Shown: positions 16,491-26,762, numbered from the stretch's first letter. The stretch is 64,000 bases of DNA from Flavobacterium sp. 90 (GCF_004339525.1 NZ_SMGE01000001.1:868001-932000), one strand, 5' to 3'. Notes: generated by a model from the letters alone, not told the origin. Numbers and translations: made by a program.

Positions 16491-17915
16491 ATGTTTAAGG
16501 TCAATTTTTTCAGCAAACTGCGTTTCCCAAATGTTTTTATTCTTTTATTAATCGTATTTATTTCTTGCGCTTTATTAATTTGTATTAACATTTTTACGAT
16601 CAAAATCTTATCCGCTAACAGAGCATATGTTAATGGCGAATCACATTATTCAAAAGGTCAAAAAGATGCTTCACGCCACCTTATAACTTATCTTTTTACC
16701 AAAGACAAGAATCAGTGGAAATTGTATCAGGAGGAATTAAAGGTTCCGCAAGGAGATGGTATTGCCCGCGAAACACTTATGAAAGCCGGCGACAATGAAG
16801 TTGCCCGAAAAGCACTACTTGTTGGCAGAAATCATCAGGAAGATCTTGATGATTTGATTTGGCTATTTGTGAACTTCAAACAGGTTTCTTATTTATCAAA
16901 AGCAATAAATGAATGGGGTCAGGGAGATCAATTAATCTTTAAATTATTTGTTATTGGCGAACAAATCAATGCCAAAATAAATCACAATATCCTAAGTATT
17001 GAAGATCAGAAAAAATTCCTTCAGGAAATTAGTGTCATAAGTGATAAACTAACTATTAACGAACGAAATTTTTCGAATACATTAGGAGAAGGAACCCGCA
17101 AAATCAAGTTTTTACTAACCATTTTCAATGTTATTTTCATCTTGATTATAGTTTGTAGTGTTTGCCTATATTATTCGATAATGGTAAAACGCTTATTATT
17201 TTCAAAGAAAGAAACCGAAGCTAAAAACGAAAATCTGATTCTTGTCAATCATGAACTTGATCGCTTTGTTTATAGCGCCTCACATGATTTAAGATCGCCT
17301 ATAACTTCTTTAAAAGGTTTAATTGAAATTACACAATTGGAAGATGATGTTGATCAAATTAAAGATTATCTAAGTTTAATGTATCAAAGCCTCACAAAGC
17401 AAGATCAATTTATTAGCGACATTATTGATTACTCAAAAAATAAACGAAAATTAATTATAGTAGAACCTGTGAGTTTACAAGACTTGTTCAATGAAGCTAT
17501 CTCACAATTGATGCATATTGAGAATGCAAACAGAATAACTTTTAGACAAGAATTACTGATTGATCAAATTCAGAGTGATGGTTTACGTCTAAAAATCATT
17601 ATCAGTAATCTAATTTCTAATGCTATAAAATATGCTGATAATAGTAAACAGGAAATGTTTATCTCTATAAAAACTTATATTCAGGAAGGCTTTAATAAAA
17701 TTGAAGTTGCCGATAACGGAATTGGCATCAACGATGAATTTAAGGATTATATTTTTGAAATGTATTATGGTACAAATAAAAACAAAGGATCTGGTTTAGG
17801 TCTTTATATTGTAAAAGAAGCTGTCGAGAATATTAAAGGAAACATTTCCGTGTTTTCAGAAAGCAATATCGGCAGTAAGTTTATTGTAACAATTCCTAAC
17901 GCCTATGGAACTTAA
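16491..17915 (+). CDS. Membrane sensor histidine kinase
   Basis: Two-component sensor of 474 residues. TM1 is at about 14-38 and TM2 at about 206-230, enclosing a 165-residue, largely helical extracytoplasmic domain that I do not recognise. The cytoplasmic part has HisKA with His265 in YSASHDLRSP and a HATPase domain with N-box NLISNAIKY, G1 DNGIGI and G2 GSGLGLYIV. There is no clear HAMP or PAS; a short charged linker (about 235-255) joins TM2 to HisKA. The gene overlaps the receiver gene by 11 bp, so the two are translated together and almost certainly form a phosphorelay pair. The signal is unknown. Confidence 0.9.
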   Translation: MFKVNFFSKLRFPNVFILLLIVFISCALLICINIFTIKILSANRAYVNGESHYSKGQKDASRHLITYLFTKDKNQWKLYQEELKVPQGDGIARETLMKAGDNEVARKALLVGRNHQEDLDDLIWLFVNFKQVSYLSKAINEWGQGDQLIFKLFVIGEQINAKINHNILSIEDQKKFLQEISVISDKLTINERNFSNTLGEGTRKIKFLLTIFNVIFILIIVCSVCLYYSIMVKRLLFSKKETEAKNENLILVNHELDRFVYSASHDLRSPITSLKGLIEITQLEDDVDQIKDYLSLMYQSLTKQDQFISDIIDYSKNKRKLIIVEPVSLQDLFNEAISQLMHIENANRITFRQELLIDQIQSDGLRLKIIISNLISNAIKYADNSKQEMFISIKTYIQEGFNKIEVADNGIGINDEFKDYIFEMYYGTNKNKGSGLGLYIVKEAVENIKGNISVFSESNIGSKFIVTIPNAYGT

Positions 17916-18294
17916 TTCTTTGTTTTTATTAATTGAAGACAACCTGATTGACCAGCTTGTTACGAAACAATTACTAAAAAAAGTTTTTAGTATTGAACAA
18001 GTATCTATTGCAAATAATGGAAAAGAAGGAATTCAATGGCTTAACAATAACAAAAGAATTAACCACCAACCACTTATCATCTTGCTAGACATTCAAATGC
18101 CAATTATGAATGGCTTTGAGTTTCTGGATGAATTTCACAAACTCAGTAAAGATGCAAAAAAAGGAGTTCAGATTTATGTACTTTCTTCAACCTTAGATGC
18201 TGACGAAATTAAACTAATAGAAGAAAATGAGTATGTAACTGATTTTTTAAACAAACCATTCCCAATTGAGGAATTGAAAACTAAGTTTTTATAG
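17905..18294 (+). CDS. Single-domain response regulator (receiver only)
   Basis: CheY-like receiver of 129 residues with no output domain. Visible: the acidic pair in LLIEDN (Glu11-Asp12), phospho-acceptor Asp62 in LLDIQMP, Ser in YVLSS, and Lys in NKPF. It overlaps the kinase gene upstream by 11 bp. With no DNA-binding domain it must pass the signal by protein contact or be a relay or phosphate sink. Receiver-only partners of this type (Rcp1-like) are common beside bacteroidete kinases. The short gap to the convergent LysM gene (8 bp) leaves no room for a long 3' region. Confidence 0.9.
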   Translation: MELNSLFLLIEDNLIDQLVTKQLLKKVFSIEQVSIANNGKEGIQWLNNNKRINHQPLIILLDIQMPIMNGFEFLDEFHKLSKDAKKGVQIYVLSSTLDADEIKLIEENEYVTDFLNKPFPIEELKTKFL

Positions 18295-18302
18295 CTGAAA
18301 AA

Positions 18303-19730
18303 CTATTGTAAAACGCGATTTACTTGCGAAAAGGTTCTTCCGTAATAAGGTTCTTTAGTTGAAGAAATCATTACGCCACCGTGTGTTGAAGAATGAACAA
18401 ATTTAATTTCTCCGTCCAAAACCTCAACTACCATTCCAACATGGTTGATATGCCTTCTTCCATTGGTTCTAAAGAAGATTAAATCTCCTTTTTGCGCTTC
18501 TTCTGAATTGACTTTCATTCCAATTCTAGATTGCTCGATAGAACTTCTTGGGAGCTTAATATCAAAATTATTAAAAGTACAAATCATTAATCCTGAACAG
18601 TCAAACCCTGCTTTTGTGGTTCCGCCCGATCGATATCTTATCCCAATATTATCAGTTGCATTTACAATCAATTGATTTACTAAATCCGAATGATTACTTA
18701 CTCTAAATATTGTAGTGGTATCTTTTTTAATTTCCGAATTATCAGCAATCTGACCCGAAGTTGCTAAATTATCATTAATTGCCGGAGTTGTTGACAAACC
18801 TGCTGCGGCATCAGCTTTTTCTTTTGTAGTACGAATTTTTAATACATAACCTACCGCTAATTTTCCTTTGATAAACGGATTTTGCTTTTCCAGTTCTTTA
18901 ACTGTTATTCCGTATCGTTTAGCAATTGCATATTTTGTTTCTTTTGGCTGAACTTCAACTGCAACTTCTACATTTGTTGTTGCAGGAACAATTTCTGGTT
19001 TTGCAGCTTCTGAAGTTGTTCCGGTATTTTCTGCAACCTGAGTTTCAGAAGCAACAGAACTATCTTTTATCAGCTGATCTGCTTTTTCTTTTGATGTTCT
19101 AATTTTTAAAACAGATCCTACAGGCAACTTTCTTTTAATTGATGGATTTTGGCGTTCTAATTCTGCAACTGTTATTCCGTATTTTTTAGCAATCAGATAT
19201 TTCGTTTCTTTTGGTTTTACCTCAACAATAACCTCGACATCTGTAGAAGGAATTATTTCTGGTTTCTCTAGATTTTGCTTTTTCGTTGTCTTTTCATTTG
19301 ACACAATAGCACTAGACGGAATATTAAGCTTCTGTCCTATCTTCAAAGCTTCACTTTCCAATGAAGGATTTGCTTTTTTTAAATCATCGACAGAGATATT
19401 GTATTTTTTTGAAATTACCCAGAGATTTTCTTTTTCCTGCACTTCGTGCAAACCTGGATTTGATGTTGCTGCGGGAGTTGTATTGGCAGCAATTTCAGTT
19501 TTTTTCGTAGTAGCTTTTTTATTGTTATTCGGAATTAACAAGACCGAATTTAATTTTAGAACTTTGGGTGCATTGGGATTGGCTTCTTCAATGTCTTTAG
19601 TTTTTACACCATATTTTTTAGCAATTACAGATAGATTTTCTCCTTTTGATATTTTGTGCTTGATAAACTTTTCCTGAGAAAAAACACCAACGCTGAAAAA
19701 AAACAATACTATAATTAATCTAAAAACCAT
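18303..19730 (-). CDS. LysM-repeat NlpC/P60 peptidoglycan hydrolase
   Basis: Secreted cell-wall enzyme of 475 residues: signal peptide (1-18, ending VFSQ), four LysM peptidoglycan-binding repeats (about 24-68, 95-140, 165-213, 250-300), linkers rich in Thr, Ala and Lys, and a C-terminal NlpC/P60 domain (about 345-475). The domain has catalytic Cys378 in FDCSGL, a His in HINHVGMV and a second His in FVHSST. By family it is a gamma-D-glutamyl-diaminopimelate endopeptidase that trims peptidoglycan stem peptides during growth or division. LysM 3 and LysM 4, with their linkers, are close duplicates of each other. It is monocistronic on the minus strand and convergent with the receiver gene. Confidence 0.92.
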   Translation of the reverse strand: MVFRLIIVLFFFSVGVFSQEKFIKHKISKGENLSVIAKKYGVKTKDIEEANPNAPKVLKLNSVLLIPNNNKKATTKKTEIAANTTPAATSNPGLHEVQEKENLWVISKKYNISVDDLKKANPSLESEALKIGQKLNIPSSAIVSNEKTTKKQNLEKPEIIPSTDVEVIVEVKPKETKYLIAKKYGITVAELERQNPSIKRKLPVGSVLKIRTSKEKADQLIKDSSVASETQVAENTGTTSEAAKPEIVPATTNVEVAVEVQPKETKYAIAKRYGITVKELEKQNPFIKGKLAVGYVLKIRTTKEKADAAAGLSTTPAINDNLATSGQIADNSEIKKDTTTIFRVSNHSDLVNQLIVNATDNIGIRYRSGGTTKAGFDCSGLMICTFNNFDIKLPRSSIEQSRIGMKVNSEEAQKGDLIFFRTNGRRHINHVGMVVEVLDGEIKFVHSSTHGGVMISSTKEPYYGRTFSQVNRVLQ

Positions 19731-19791
19731 ACCTATTAAAGTTTAATGAATACTTTTTTAAGTTAAGACAATATTTTAAACTCAAAAAGAG

Positions 19792-19799
19792 CAAATATA
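19792..19799 (-). promoter_or_regulatory. Candidate -7 promoter element of LysM-NlpC gene
   Basis: CAAATATA on the plus strand reads TATATTTG on the minus strand and fits TANNTTTG. It predicts a leader of about 55-60 bases. No clear -33 element. Confidence 0.45.
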
Positions 19800-19971
19800 T
19801 TACCCAAAAAGGCTAATTTAACTTTTTAATATAAAACATAAACGTTTTTTAACAACTAATTTAATTGAAATTAACAGACTCGGCACAGAAATTGAGCCAA
19901 CATTTTGAAACACTACACTTTATACAAATAAGTATTTTTTAATGGTAAACTAACCCATAAACCGAAAACTT

Positions 19972-21351
19972 GTGAAAAAACTACTCCTTATTATCTTTTT
20001 TCTGCCATTAATAACAATAGCTCAAAATATAAAAGGCATTATTTTTTCTCAAAAAACAGATCTTCCTATTGAAGACACTAATGTTTTTGCTCTATCGAGT
20101 AACACCGGAACTTTATCAAATGTAAAAGGTGAATTTGCATTAAAACTTGACACCAAATTTAAAGACAGTGACACTTTACAGTTTTCTCATATTGGCTTTA
20201 TTACCACAAAAATCTCCATAACTGATTTAAAGAAATTAGATTTTAAGGTTTCTCTTCCTGAAGATGTCGAAAATTTATCCGGAGTGACCATTTCCGCAAA
20301 TCAGAAACTGACTTTGAAATCGAAACTTTCCTTTAAGAAGCTTTCAGCTTTAAAGAATCCAGTTTTTGCATTTGGTTCTTTTTTGAAAGATGAAAAAATT
20401 TATGTTATTGGTGGAGATGCTTCTTTTGATTCGGATGCTTTTAAAAAAGTCCGATTAGAAAAGCCTGATTTTTCTTTAAAAGATTATTTAGATGAAATAA
20501 AATACAACACAACTCTTTTTTATTATAAAGGAGATTTTTCGACCTATAATATTAAAACAGATTCCTGGGAAGTTTCCAATTTAAAATTTAAGAAAAGAGC
20601 ATTTCATAATATTCACTTCTATAATAACTCTATATACGTTCTTGGAGGAAAGAGAATTTCTGTAAACGGAAAATTCGAATATTTGCAAGATCAAATTGAA
20701 GTTTTAGACCTTGACAAACAAACTATTAAAACTGACAACACAAATCCGCATCAAGCTGCTAATTTTGCATCTTTTCTTTATAAGGATAATATTATTGTAA
20801 TGGGTGGCTCTGTAAAAATGTCCGAAAAAGGTAAAAAAGATTTTTCGAATAAGATGCACTTATACAATCTTACTTCGGGATATTGGTATGAACTAGACAA
20901 TATGTCAACAGCAAAAGAAGCCACCGGAATTCTAATCGACGACAAAATTTATCTCATTGGCGGCAACAACGGAAATCCTATTTCTCAAATCGAATCTTTT
21001 GATTTAATTTCACAAAAATGGCAAATCGAAGGTGAATTATTTTCAGGATTAGAAAGACCCGCTATCACTTATCACGATAACATCATTTATATTTTTGAAA
21101 ATCAAAAAATGCTTGTGTACGATCTAAAAACTAAACAACTAAAAGAATACATAGTTGAATTAGGCTTGCAACTTTCGGCTATGTATTATGATACTAATAA
21201 ATTGTATATTTTAGGAGGACGTACTGAAAACGAATATTCTACAATACCTTCTGCAAATGTATTCAGCATTGATACAGAGGAATTTAAAACTACACAACCT
21301 AACAGAATTAAAGTTTTATCTGGGGGATCAATTTTACCTAAAGCAGATTAA
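19972..21351 (+). CDS. Exported Kelch-repeat protein with carboxypeptidase-like regulatory domain
   Basis: 459 residues, starting at GTG 19972, which gives a normal signal peptide (MKKLLLIIFFLPLITIAQ). Residues about 19-105 form a CarboxypepD_reg-like beta-sandwich (GIIFSQKTDLPIEDTNVF, then GEFALKL), the module that begins many TonB-dependent receptors. Residues about 125-450 contain Kelch motifs seen as repeated IYVIGG, IYVLGG, IIVMGG, IYLIGG and LYILGG, consistent with a six-bladed propeller. It has no TonB-dependent barrel and no sorting domain at the C-terminus, so it probably works in the periplasm or at the cell surface as a binding protein. The ligand is unknown. Stands alone. Confidence 0.85.
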   Translation: MKKLLLIIFFLPLITIAQNIKGIIFSQKTDLPIEDTNVFALSSNTGTLSNVKGEFALKLDTKFKDSDTLQFSHIGFITTKISITDLKKLDFKVSLPEDVENLSGVTISANQKLTLKSKLSFKKLSALKNPVFAFGSFLKDEKIYVIGGDASFDSDAFKKVRLEKPDFSLKDYLDEIKYNTTLFYYKGDFSTYNIKTDSWEVSNLKFKKRAFHNIHFYNNSIYVLGGKRISVNGKFEYLQDQIEVLDLDKQTIKTDNTNPHQAANFASFLYKDNIIVMGGSVKMSEKGKKDFSNKMHLYNLTSGYWYELDNMSTAKEATGILIDDKIYLIGGNNGNPISQIESFDLISQKWQIEGELFSGLERPAITYHDNIIYIFENQKMLVYDLKTKQLKEYIVELGLQLSAMYYDTNKLYILGGRTENEYSTIPSANVFSIDTEEFKTTQPNRIKVLSGGSILPKAD

Positions 21352-21400
21352 TAAGACTGATAGAGTTATCTAAAAAACGTCTTTTCTTATACAAATCAGA

Positions 21401-21486
21401 GCCCTAGCCCAGATAGAAGCGGCATCCTTTTATTTTTTTCTTTAAAAAATAAAAGATATAGTGAATAGCTGGAAATAGCTCCTAAA
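21401..21486. repeat. Intergenic repeat element, copy 2 (covarying hairpin)
   Basis: Second copy of the element at 71-187. The core hairpin at 21427-21455 has arms CTTTTATTTTTT and AAAAAATAAAAG around the same loop TCTTT. The arm position that is C-G in copy 1 is T-A here. Flanks GATAGAAGCGGCATCC upstream and GGAAATAGCTCCTAAA downstream match copy 1. It sits between the Kelch gene and the aconitase terminator. Confidence 0.75.
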
Positions 21487-21490
21487 CAAA

Positions 21491-21525
21491 AACAAAAAAA
21501 AACGCCCTGTTTTCACAGAGCGTTC
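21491..21525 (-). terminator. Terminator of aconitase gene
   Basis: On the minus strand AACGCTCTGTG pairs with ACAGGGCGTT, followed by a long T run. It begins 24 bp after the aconitase stop. Confidence 0.85.
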
Positions 21526-21548
21526 TTGGTATAATTGAATCTTAAAGA

Positions 21549-23813
21549 TTAAGCTTTTCCGGCAGCAATTAAGTTTAATGCTGAACCTGCAACGAACCAG
21601 CCAATTTGACCTGCATTGTAAGTATGGTTTGCCAAGATTATATCTTTTGTACCATTTGCATGAACGAATTCTAATGTTAATGGTTTTCCCGGAGCGAATT
21701 CAGTTAAATCAGTAAAATTGATTGTATCGTCTTCCTGAATTTTATCGTAATCAGCTTCGTTTGCGAATGTTAATCCTAAAAGTCCTTGTTTTTTAAGGTT
21801 TGTTTCATGAATACGGGCAAAAGATTTTACCAATACCGCTTTAACCCCCAGGAAACGTGGCTCCATTGCAGCATGCTCACGTGACGAACCTTCGCCATAA
21901 TTGTGATCTCCAACAACGATAGACGGAACTCCAGCCCCTTTATAAGCACGTGCTACAGCAGGAACGGCATCGTAAGTACCTGTTAATTGATTTTTTACTG
22001 AGTTTGTTTTTTGGTTGAATGCATTTACAGCACCAATCAACATATTGTTTGAAATATTATCTAAATGTCCGCGGAAACGTAACCATGGTCCAGCCATAGA
22101 AATGTGATCTGTTGTACATTTTCCGAATGCTTTGATTAACAATTTTGCACCTGTAATGTTTTTACCATCCCAAGCATCAAACGGAGCTAATAATTGCAAA
22201 CGCTCTGATGTTGGACTAACCACAACCTGAACTCCTGAACCGTCTTCTGCAGGAACCTGGAATCCTGGATCTTTTACATCAAATCCTCTTGGAGGCAATT
22301 CGTCTCCTGTTGGTGCTTCAAGCCTTACTTCTTCTCCATCTTCGTTGATTAACGTATCTGTTAAAGGGTTAAAACCAAGATCTCCCGCAATTGCCATTGC
22401 AGTAACCAATTCTGGCGAACCTACGAAAGCTAAAGTGTTTGGGTTACCATCTGCACGTTTTGAGAAGTTACGGTTGAAAGAGTGAACGATTGTATTTCTT
22501 TCTTCTTTCTCTGCTCCATCTCTATCCCACATACCAATACATGGTCCGCAAGCATTTGCAAAAACGGTTGCTCCAATTTTTTCAAAAGTATCAATAAATC
22601 CGTCTCTTTCGATTGTATAACGAACAACTTCTGAACCTGGAGTAATTGTAAACTGAGATTTAGTTTTTAAATTTTTAGCACTTACTTGTCTTGCCAAAGA
22701 AGCTGCACGCGAGATATCTTCGTAAGATGAGTTTGTACATGAACCAATTAAACCAACCTGAATTTGTAACGGCCAGTTATTTTTGATTGCTGTTTCTTTC
22801 ATTTTAGAAATTGGCGTAGCTAAATCCGGTGTAAATGGTCCGTTTAAGTGTGGCTCTAATTCTGTTAAATTGATTTCGATAACCTGATCAAAATATTGCT
22901 CTGGATTAGCATAAACCTCAGGATCTCCAGTTAAGTAAGAAGCTACTTTGTCTGCAGCATCTGCAACATCGGCTCTGTTTGTAGAACGCAGGTAACGACT
23001 CATAGAATCATCATATCCAAAAGTTGAAGTTGTAGCTCCAATTTCTGCTCCCATGTTACAAATTGTACCTTTACCAGTACAAGACATAGAAGTTGCGCCT
23101 TCTCCAAAATATTCTACGATTGCACCAGTTCCTCCTTTTACAGTAAGAATACCAGCAACTTTAAGGATAACATCTTTAGGAGCTGTCCATCCTGATAATT
23201 TACCCGTTAGTTTTACTCCAATTAATTTAGGAAATTTCAATTCCCAAGCCATTCCTGACATAACATCTACAGCATCAGCTCCACCAACACCAATAGCTAC
23301 CATTCCTAAACCACCAGCATTTACAGTGTGAGAATCGGTACCAATCATCATTCCTCCAGGAAAAGCATAATTCTCAAGCACTACTTGGTGAATAATACCT
23401 GCTCCTGGTTTCCAGAAACCAATTCCGTATTTATTAGAAACTGACGACAAGAAGTCGAAAACTTCATTACTTTGAGTTTTTGCTCTCGCCAAATCTGTTG
23501 CGGCATCTACTTTTGCCTGAATCAAGTGATCACAGTGAACAGTTGTAGGCACTGCTACTTTGGGTTTTCCGGCATGCATAAATTGCAATAATGCCATTTG
23601 AGCGGTTGCATCCTGACACGCTACACGGTCCGGTGCAAAATCAACATAATCTACTCCTCTTCCAAACGCCTGAGTTGGATTTCCGTCCCAAAGGTGATTG
23701 TATAAAATTTTCTCTGTTAAGGTAAGCGGACGGCCAACAATCTCGCGTGCTTTATCAACACGACCTGGCATGTTCTCATACACTTTTTTAATCATTTCAA
23801 TATCAAAAGCCAT
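21549..23813 (-). CDS. acn: Aconitate hydratase, mitochondrial-type
   Basis: TCA-cycle enzyme converting citrate to isocitrate through cis-aconitate; cytoplasmic, with a [4Fe-4S] cluster. The 754 residues match the length of the mitochondrial-type branch. Cluster cysteines appear in GSCTNSS (about 357) and ACGPCIGMW (about 421 and 424). The active-site stretches [23 protein letters not shown] and [10 protein letters not shown] (swivel domain) are all present. It lies downstream of an AcnB-type gene in the same direction, separated by a clear terminator, so the two are probably separate transcripts. Having both forms side by side suggests division by growth phase or oxidative stress, as for AcnA and AcnB in E. 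coli; this is inference. Confidence 0.93.
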   Translation of the reverse strand: MAFDIEMIKKVYENMPGRVDKAREIVGRPLTLTEKILYNHLWDGNPTQAFGRGVDYVDFAPDRVACQDATAQMALLQFMHAGKPKVAVPTTVHCDHLIQAKVDAATDLARAKTQSNEVFDFLSSVSNKYGIGFWKPGAGIIHQVVLENYAFPGGMMIGTDSHTVNAGGLGMVAIGVGGADAVDVMSGMAWELKFPKLIGVKLTGKLSGWTAPKDVILKVAGILTVKGGTGAIVEYFGEGATSMSCTGKGTICNMGAEIGATTSTFGYDDSMSRYLRSTNRADVADAADKVASYLTGDPEVYANPEQYFDQVIEINLTELEPHLNGPFTPDLATPISKMKETAIKNNWPLQIQVGLIGSCTNSSYEDISRAASLARQVSAKNLKTKSQFTITPGSEVVRYTIERDGFIDTFEKIGATVFANACGPCIGMWDRDGAEKEERNTIVHSFNRNFSKRADGNPNTLAFVGSPELVTAMAIAGDLGFNPLTDTLINEDGEEVRLEAPTGDELPPRGFDVKDPGFQVPAEDGSGVQVVVSPTSERLQLLAPFDAWDGKNITGAKLLIKAFGKCTTDHISMAGPWLRFRGHLDNISNNMLIGAVNAFNQKTNSVKNQLTGTYDAVPAVARAYKGAGVPSIVVGDHNYGEGSSREHAAMEPRFLGVKAVLVKSFARIHETNLKKQGLLGLTFANEADYDKIQEDDTINFTDLTEFAPGKPLTLEFVHANGTKDIILANHTYNAGQIGWFVAGSALNLIAAGKA

Positions 23814-23882
23814 AAGTATAATTGTTTTTGTTTTTTATATTTTGAACATACCAAGTTACAAAAAATAGAGTAGCCAGAAAAG

Positions 23883-23914
23883 AAAAAGCCTGAGTTTATT
23901 GACTCAGGCTTTTT
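23883..23914 (-). terminator. Terminator between the two aconitase genes
   Basis: Perfect stem AAAAAGCCTGAGT / ACTCAGGCTTTTT, T-rich in both directions. It ends the acnB transcript. Confidence 0.88.
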
Positions 23915-23943
23915 ATCTATAATGATTATAACTAATCGCGTGA

Positions 23944-26715
23944 TTACATCACCAACAGTTTGTGAGAAGGTGCAAATCTAGTCAAGCTAATACCATCAAC
24001 TGCAGCTGTATACTCTTCTAATGTTGGAGTTCTACCTAAAATTGTAGATAAAACTACTACCGGCGTAGAAGAAAGTAATGACTCTCCTTTTTTACCTTCG
24101 GTATCTTCTACAACCCTTCCTTGGAAAAGACGCGTTGAAGTTGCCATTACAGTATCTCCTTTTGCTGCTTTTTCCTGGTTACCCATACAAAGGTTACAAC
24201 CCGGACGCTCTAAGTACAACATGTTTTCGTATTCTGTACGTGCTGCTCCTTTTGGCGCATTATCGTTAAATTCGAAACCTGAATATTTTTGTAAAACTTC
24301 CCAATCACCTTCAGCTTTAAGTTCATCTACAATATTATATGTAGGTGGCGCTACTACAAGTGGCGCTTTGAACTCAACTTTACCATGAAGATCTTCGATG
24401 TTTTTAAGCATTTGAGCTAAAATCTTCATATCTCCTTTGTGAACCATACAAGAACCAATAAATCCAAGATCTACTTTTTTCTCTCCTCCGTAGAAAGAAA
24501 GAGGTCTGATTGTATCGTGCGTATATCTTTTAGAAACATCCACATTGTTTACGTCTGGATCCGCAATCATAGGCTCGATAATTTGATCAAGATCTACAAC
24601 AACTTCAGCATAATACTTCGCATTTGCATCTGGAGTAAGAGCTGGTTTTTCAGCTGATTTAATCTCTGTAATTCTCTTATCTGCTTTATTGATTAATCCT
24701 TGAAGAACTTGTTTTTCATTGTCCATTCCTTTGCCGATCATGATCTGGATTCTGCTTTTTGCAATCTCAAGAGATTCAATTAAAGTATCATCCTCAGAAA
24801 TACAGATAGAAGCTTTTGCTTTCATCTCTGCAGTCCAGTCTGTAAATGTAAATGCCTGATCAGCAGTAAGAGTTCCTAAATGAACCTCAATAATTCTACC
24901 TTGGAATACATTCTCTCCACCAAACTTCTTAAGCATTTGAGCTTGTGTTGAGTGAACTACATCACGGAAGTCCATGTAATCTTTCATTTCTCCTTTGAAA
25001 GTAACTTTTACAGATTCCGGAATTGGCATAGAAGCCTCACCAGTAGCAAGTGCAAGAGCAACTGTTCCTGAGTCAGCACCAAAAGCAACACCTTTTGACA
25101 TTCTTGTATGAGAGTCACCACCAATAATGATAGCCCACTCATCAATAGTAATATCGTTAAGAACTTTGTGAATTACATCTGTCATTGAATGATAAACTCC
25201 TTTAGGATCACGAGCCGTAATTAAACCGAAATCGTTCATGAATTTCATCAACTTTGGAATATTAGCCTGAGCTTTTTTATCCCATACAGAAGCTGTGTGA
25301 CATCCAGATTGGTAAGCACCGTCAACGATTGGTGAAATTACTGTAGCAGCCATAGATTCTAATTCCTGAGCAGTCATAAGACCAGTCGTATCTTGAGAAC
25401 CTACGATATTTACTTCTACACGAACATCTGAACCTGCGTGTAATACTTTACCCGGAATGATTCCAACAGCGTTTCTGTTAAAGATTTTTTCTACAGCTGT
25501 AAGACCTTGTCCTTCAATAGAAATCTCTTTTGACGGAGCAAATACAAGAGGAGCTTCAATGTCTAAAATTTTAGCTGCCAATGTCTGAAGTTTTTTACCA
25601 AATACAATTGCATATGATCCTCCAGCTTTAATAAATTCCATTTTTTGAGGCGTGAATGCCTTAGAAATGTCAATTAATTCTTGATCTCCGTTATAAAGTT
25701 TCTTAGTTTTTGTATTGATAGTTAATACAGTACCAGTAGCAACTGAGTAAGCTTCTTCTAAGATTGGCTCATTATTCTCATTACGAATAACATTTCCATC
25801 TGCATCAAGTTTTTTAACCCAGTTTTTAAGGTCTAAACCAATACCTCCGGTTACGTCAACAGTTGTTAGGAAAATTGGAGAAATTCCGTTTGTTCCTGCA
25901 ACAATTGGAGCAATATTAATAAACGGAACATATGGACTTGCTTGTTTACCAGTCCAAAGTGCCACGTTATTTACTCCTGACATTCTAGATGAACCTACAC
26001 CCATTGTACCTTTTTCAGCAATCAACATAACGCTTGCATCAGGATGTTTTGCTTGTAATGCTTTAATTTCTTCTTGTGCCTGAGGCGTAATCATACATTT
26101 ACCATGAAGTTCACGGTCAGAACGAGAGTGCGCCTGATTACCCGGAGAAAGCAAATCTGTAGAAATGTCTCCTTCACCAGCGATATATGTAACAACTTTA
26201 ATTTCTTCAACTACTTCTGGCAAAGTTGTAAAAAACTCCGCCTGAGCATAACTTTTAATAATCTCTATTGCAGCTGCATTACCATTTTTGAATGCCTCTT
26301 TTAGACGATCTGTATCTGCCTCATAAAGGTAAACTTGTGTCTTAAGAACTTTTGCAGCTTCACTTGCAATTGCAGCATCATTACCAAGTGCTAAATCCAG
26401 TAAAACTTCAATAGAAGGTCCACCTTTCATGTGTGATAACAAATCAAAAGCAAAAGCAGAAGTAATTTCTTTTACTACAGCTTCGCCAAGAATAATTTCT
26501 TTCAAAAACTTAGCTTTTGTACCCGCAGCGCTCGTAGTTCCCGGTACAACATTATAAATAAAAAAGTTAAGAGAATCTGCTCTATACTCGTTATTCAAAT
26601 CTTTAATTTGTTCAATGATTTCGCTTAATAATTCAGCTCCATCAATTGGTTTCGGGTTAAGCCCTTGACCTTTTCGTTCTTCAATTTCTTGGATGTAATC
26701 CTGATAAATATTCAT
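23944..26715 (-). CDS. acnB: Bifunctional aconitate hydratase 2 / 2-methylisocitrate dehydratase
   Basis: AcnB-type aconitase of 923 residues from ATG 26715 (MNIYQDYIQE); the 14-codon upstream extension is not needed. Domain order is the AcnB order: a HEAT-like N-terminal domain (about 1-165), the swivel domain early in the chain (about 170-380), then the catalytic Fe-S domains. Cluster cysteines are Cys756 in IGSCMVHK and Cys840/Cys843 in GCNLCMG. GDSHTRMSKG carries substrate-binding residues. By family it works in the TCA cycle and, in some bacteria, the methylcitrate cycle for propionate; no prpB or prpC gene is seen nearby. A terminator follows, then the second aconitase. Confidence 0.93.
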   Translation of the reverse strand: MNIYQDYIQEIEERKGQGLNPKPIDGAELLSEIIEQIKDLNNEYRADSLNFFIYNVVPGTTSAAGTKAKFLKEIILGEAVVKEITSAFAFDLLSHMKGGPSIEVLLDLALGNDAAIASEAAKVLKTQVYLYEADTDRLKEAFKNGNAAAIEIIKSYAQAEFFTTLPEVVEEIKVVTYIAGEGDISTDLLSPGNQAHSRSDRELHGKCMITPQAQEEIKALQAKHPDASVMLIAEKGTMGVGSSRMSGVNNVALWTGKQASPYVPFINIAPIVAGTNGISPIFLTTVDVTGGIGLDLKNWVKKLDADGNVIRNENNEPILEEAYSVATGTVLTINTKTKKLYNGDQELIDISKAFTPQKMEFIKAGGSYAIVFGKKLQTLAAKILDIEAPLVFAPSKEISIEGQGLTAVEKIFNRNAVGIIPGKVLHAGSDVRVEVNIVGSQDTTGLMTAQELESMAATVISPIVDGAYQSGCHTASVWDKKAQANIPKLMKFMNDFGLITARDPKGVYHSMTDVIHKVLNDITIDEWAIIIGGDSHTRMSKGVAFGADSGTVALALATGEASMPIPESVKVTFKGEMKDYMDFRDVVHSTQAQMLKKFGGENVFQGRIIEVHLGTLTADQAFTFTDWTAEMKAKASICISEDDTLIESLEIAKSRIQIMIGKGMDNEKQVLQGLINKADKRITEIKSAEKPALTPDANAKYYAEVVVDLDQIIEPMIADPDVNNVDVSKRYTHDTIRPLSFYGGEKKVDLGFIGSCMVHKGDMKILAQMLKNIEDLHGKVEFKAPLVVAPPTYNIVDELKAEGDWEVLQKYSGFEFNDNAPKGAARTEYENMLYLERPGCNLCMGNQEKAAKGDTVMATSTRLFQGRVVEDTEGKKGESLLSSTPVVVLSTILGRTPTLEEYTAAVDGISLTRFAPSHKLLVM

Positions 26716-26754
26716 AATAAAAGTCTTTTCTAGGTATTTTATTTTTTTTGTACG

Positions 26755-26762
26755 CAAATTTA
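26755..26762 (-). promoter_or_regulatory. Candidate -7 promoter element of acnB
   Basis: CAAATTTA on the plus strand reads TAAATTTG on the minus strand, giving a leader of about 35 bases before ATG 26715. No TTTG at -33. Confidence 0.45.

Noticed and set aside
16309..16551. 80-codon plus-strand frame before the kinase
   Set aside because: Composition is that of AT-rich spacer, it overlaps the kinase start in another frame, and shows no domain.
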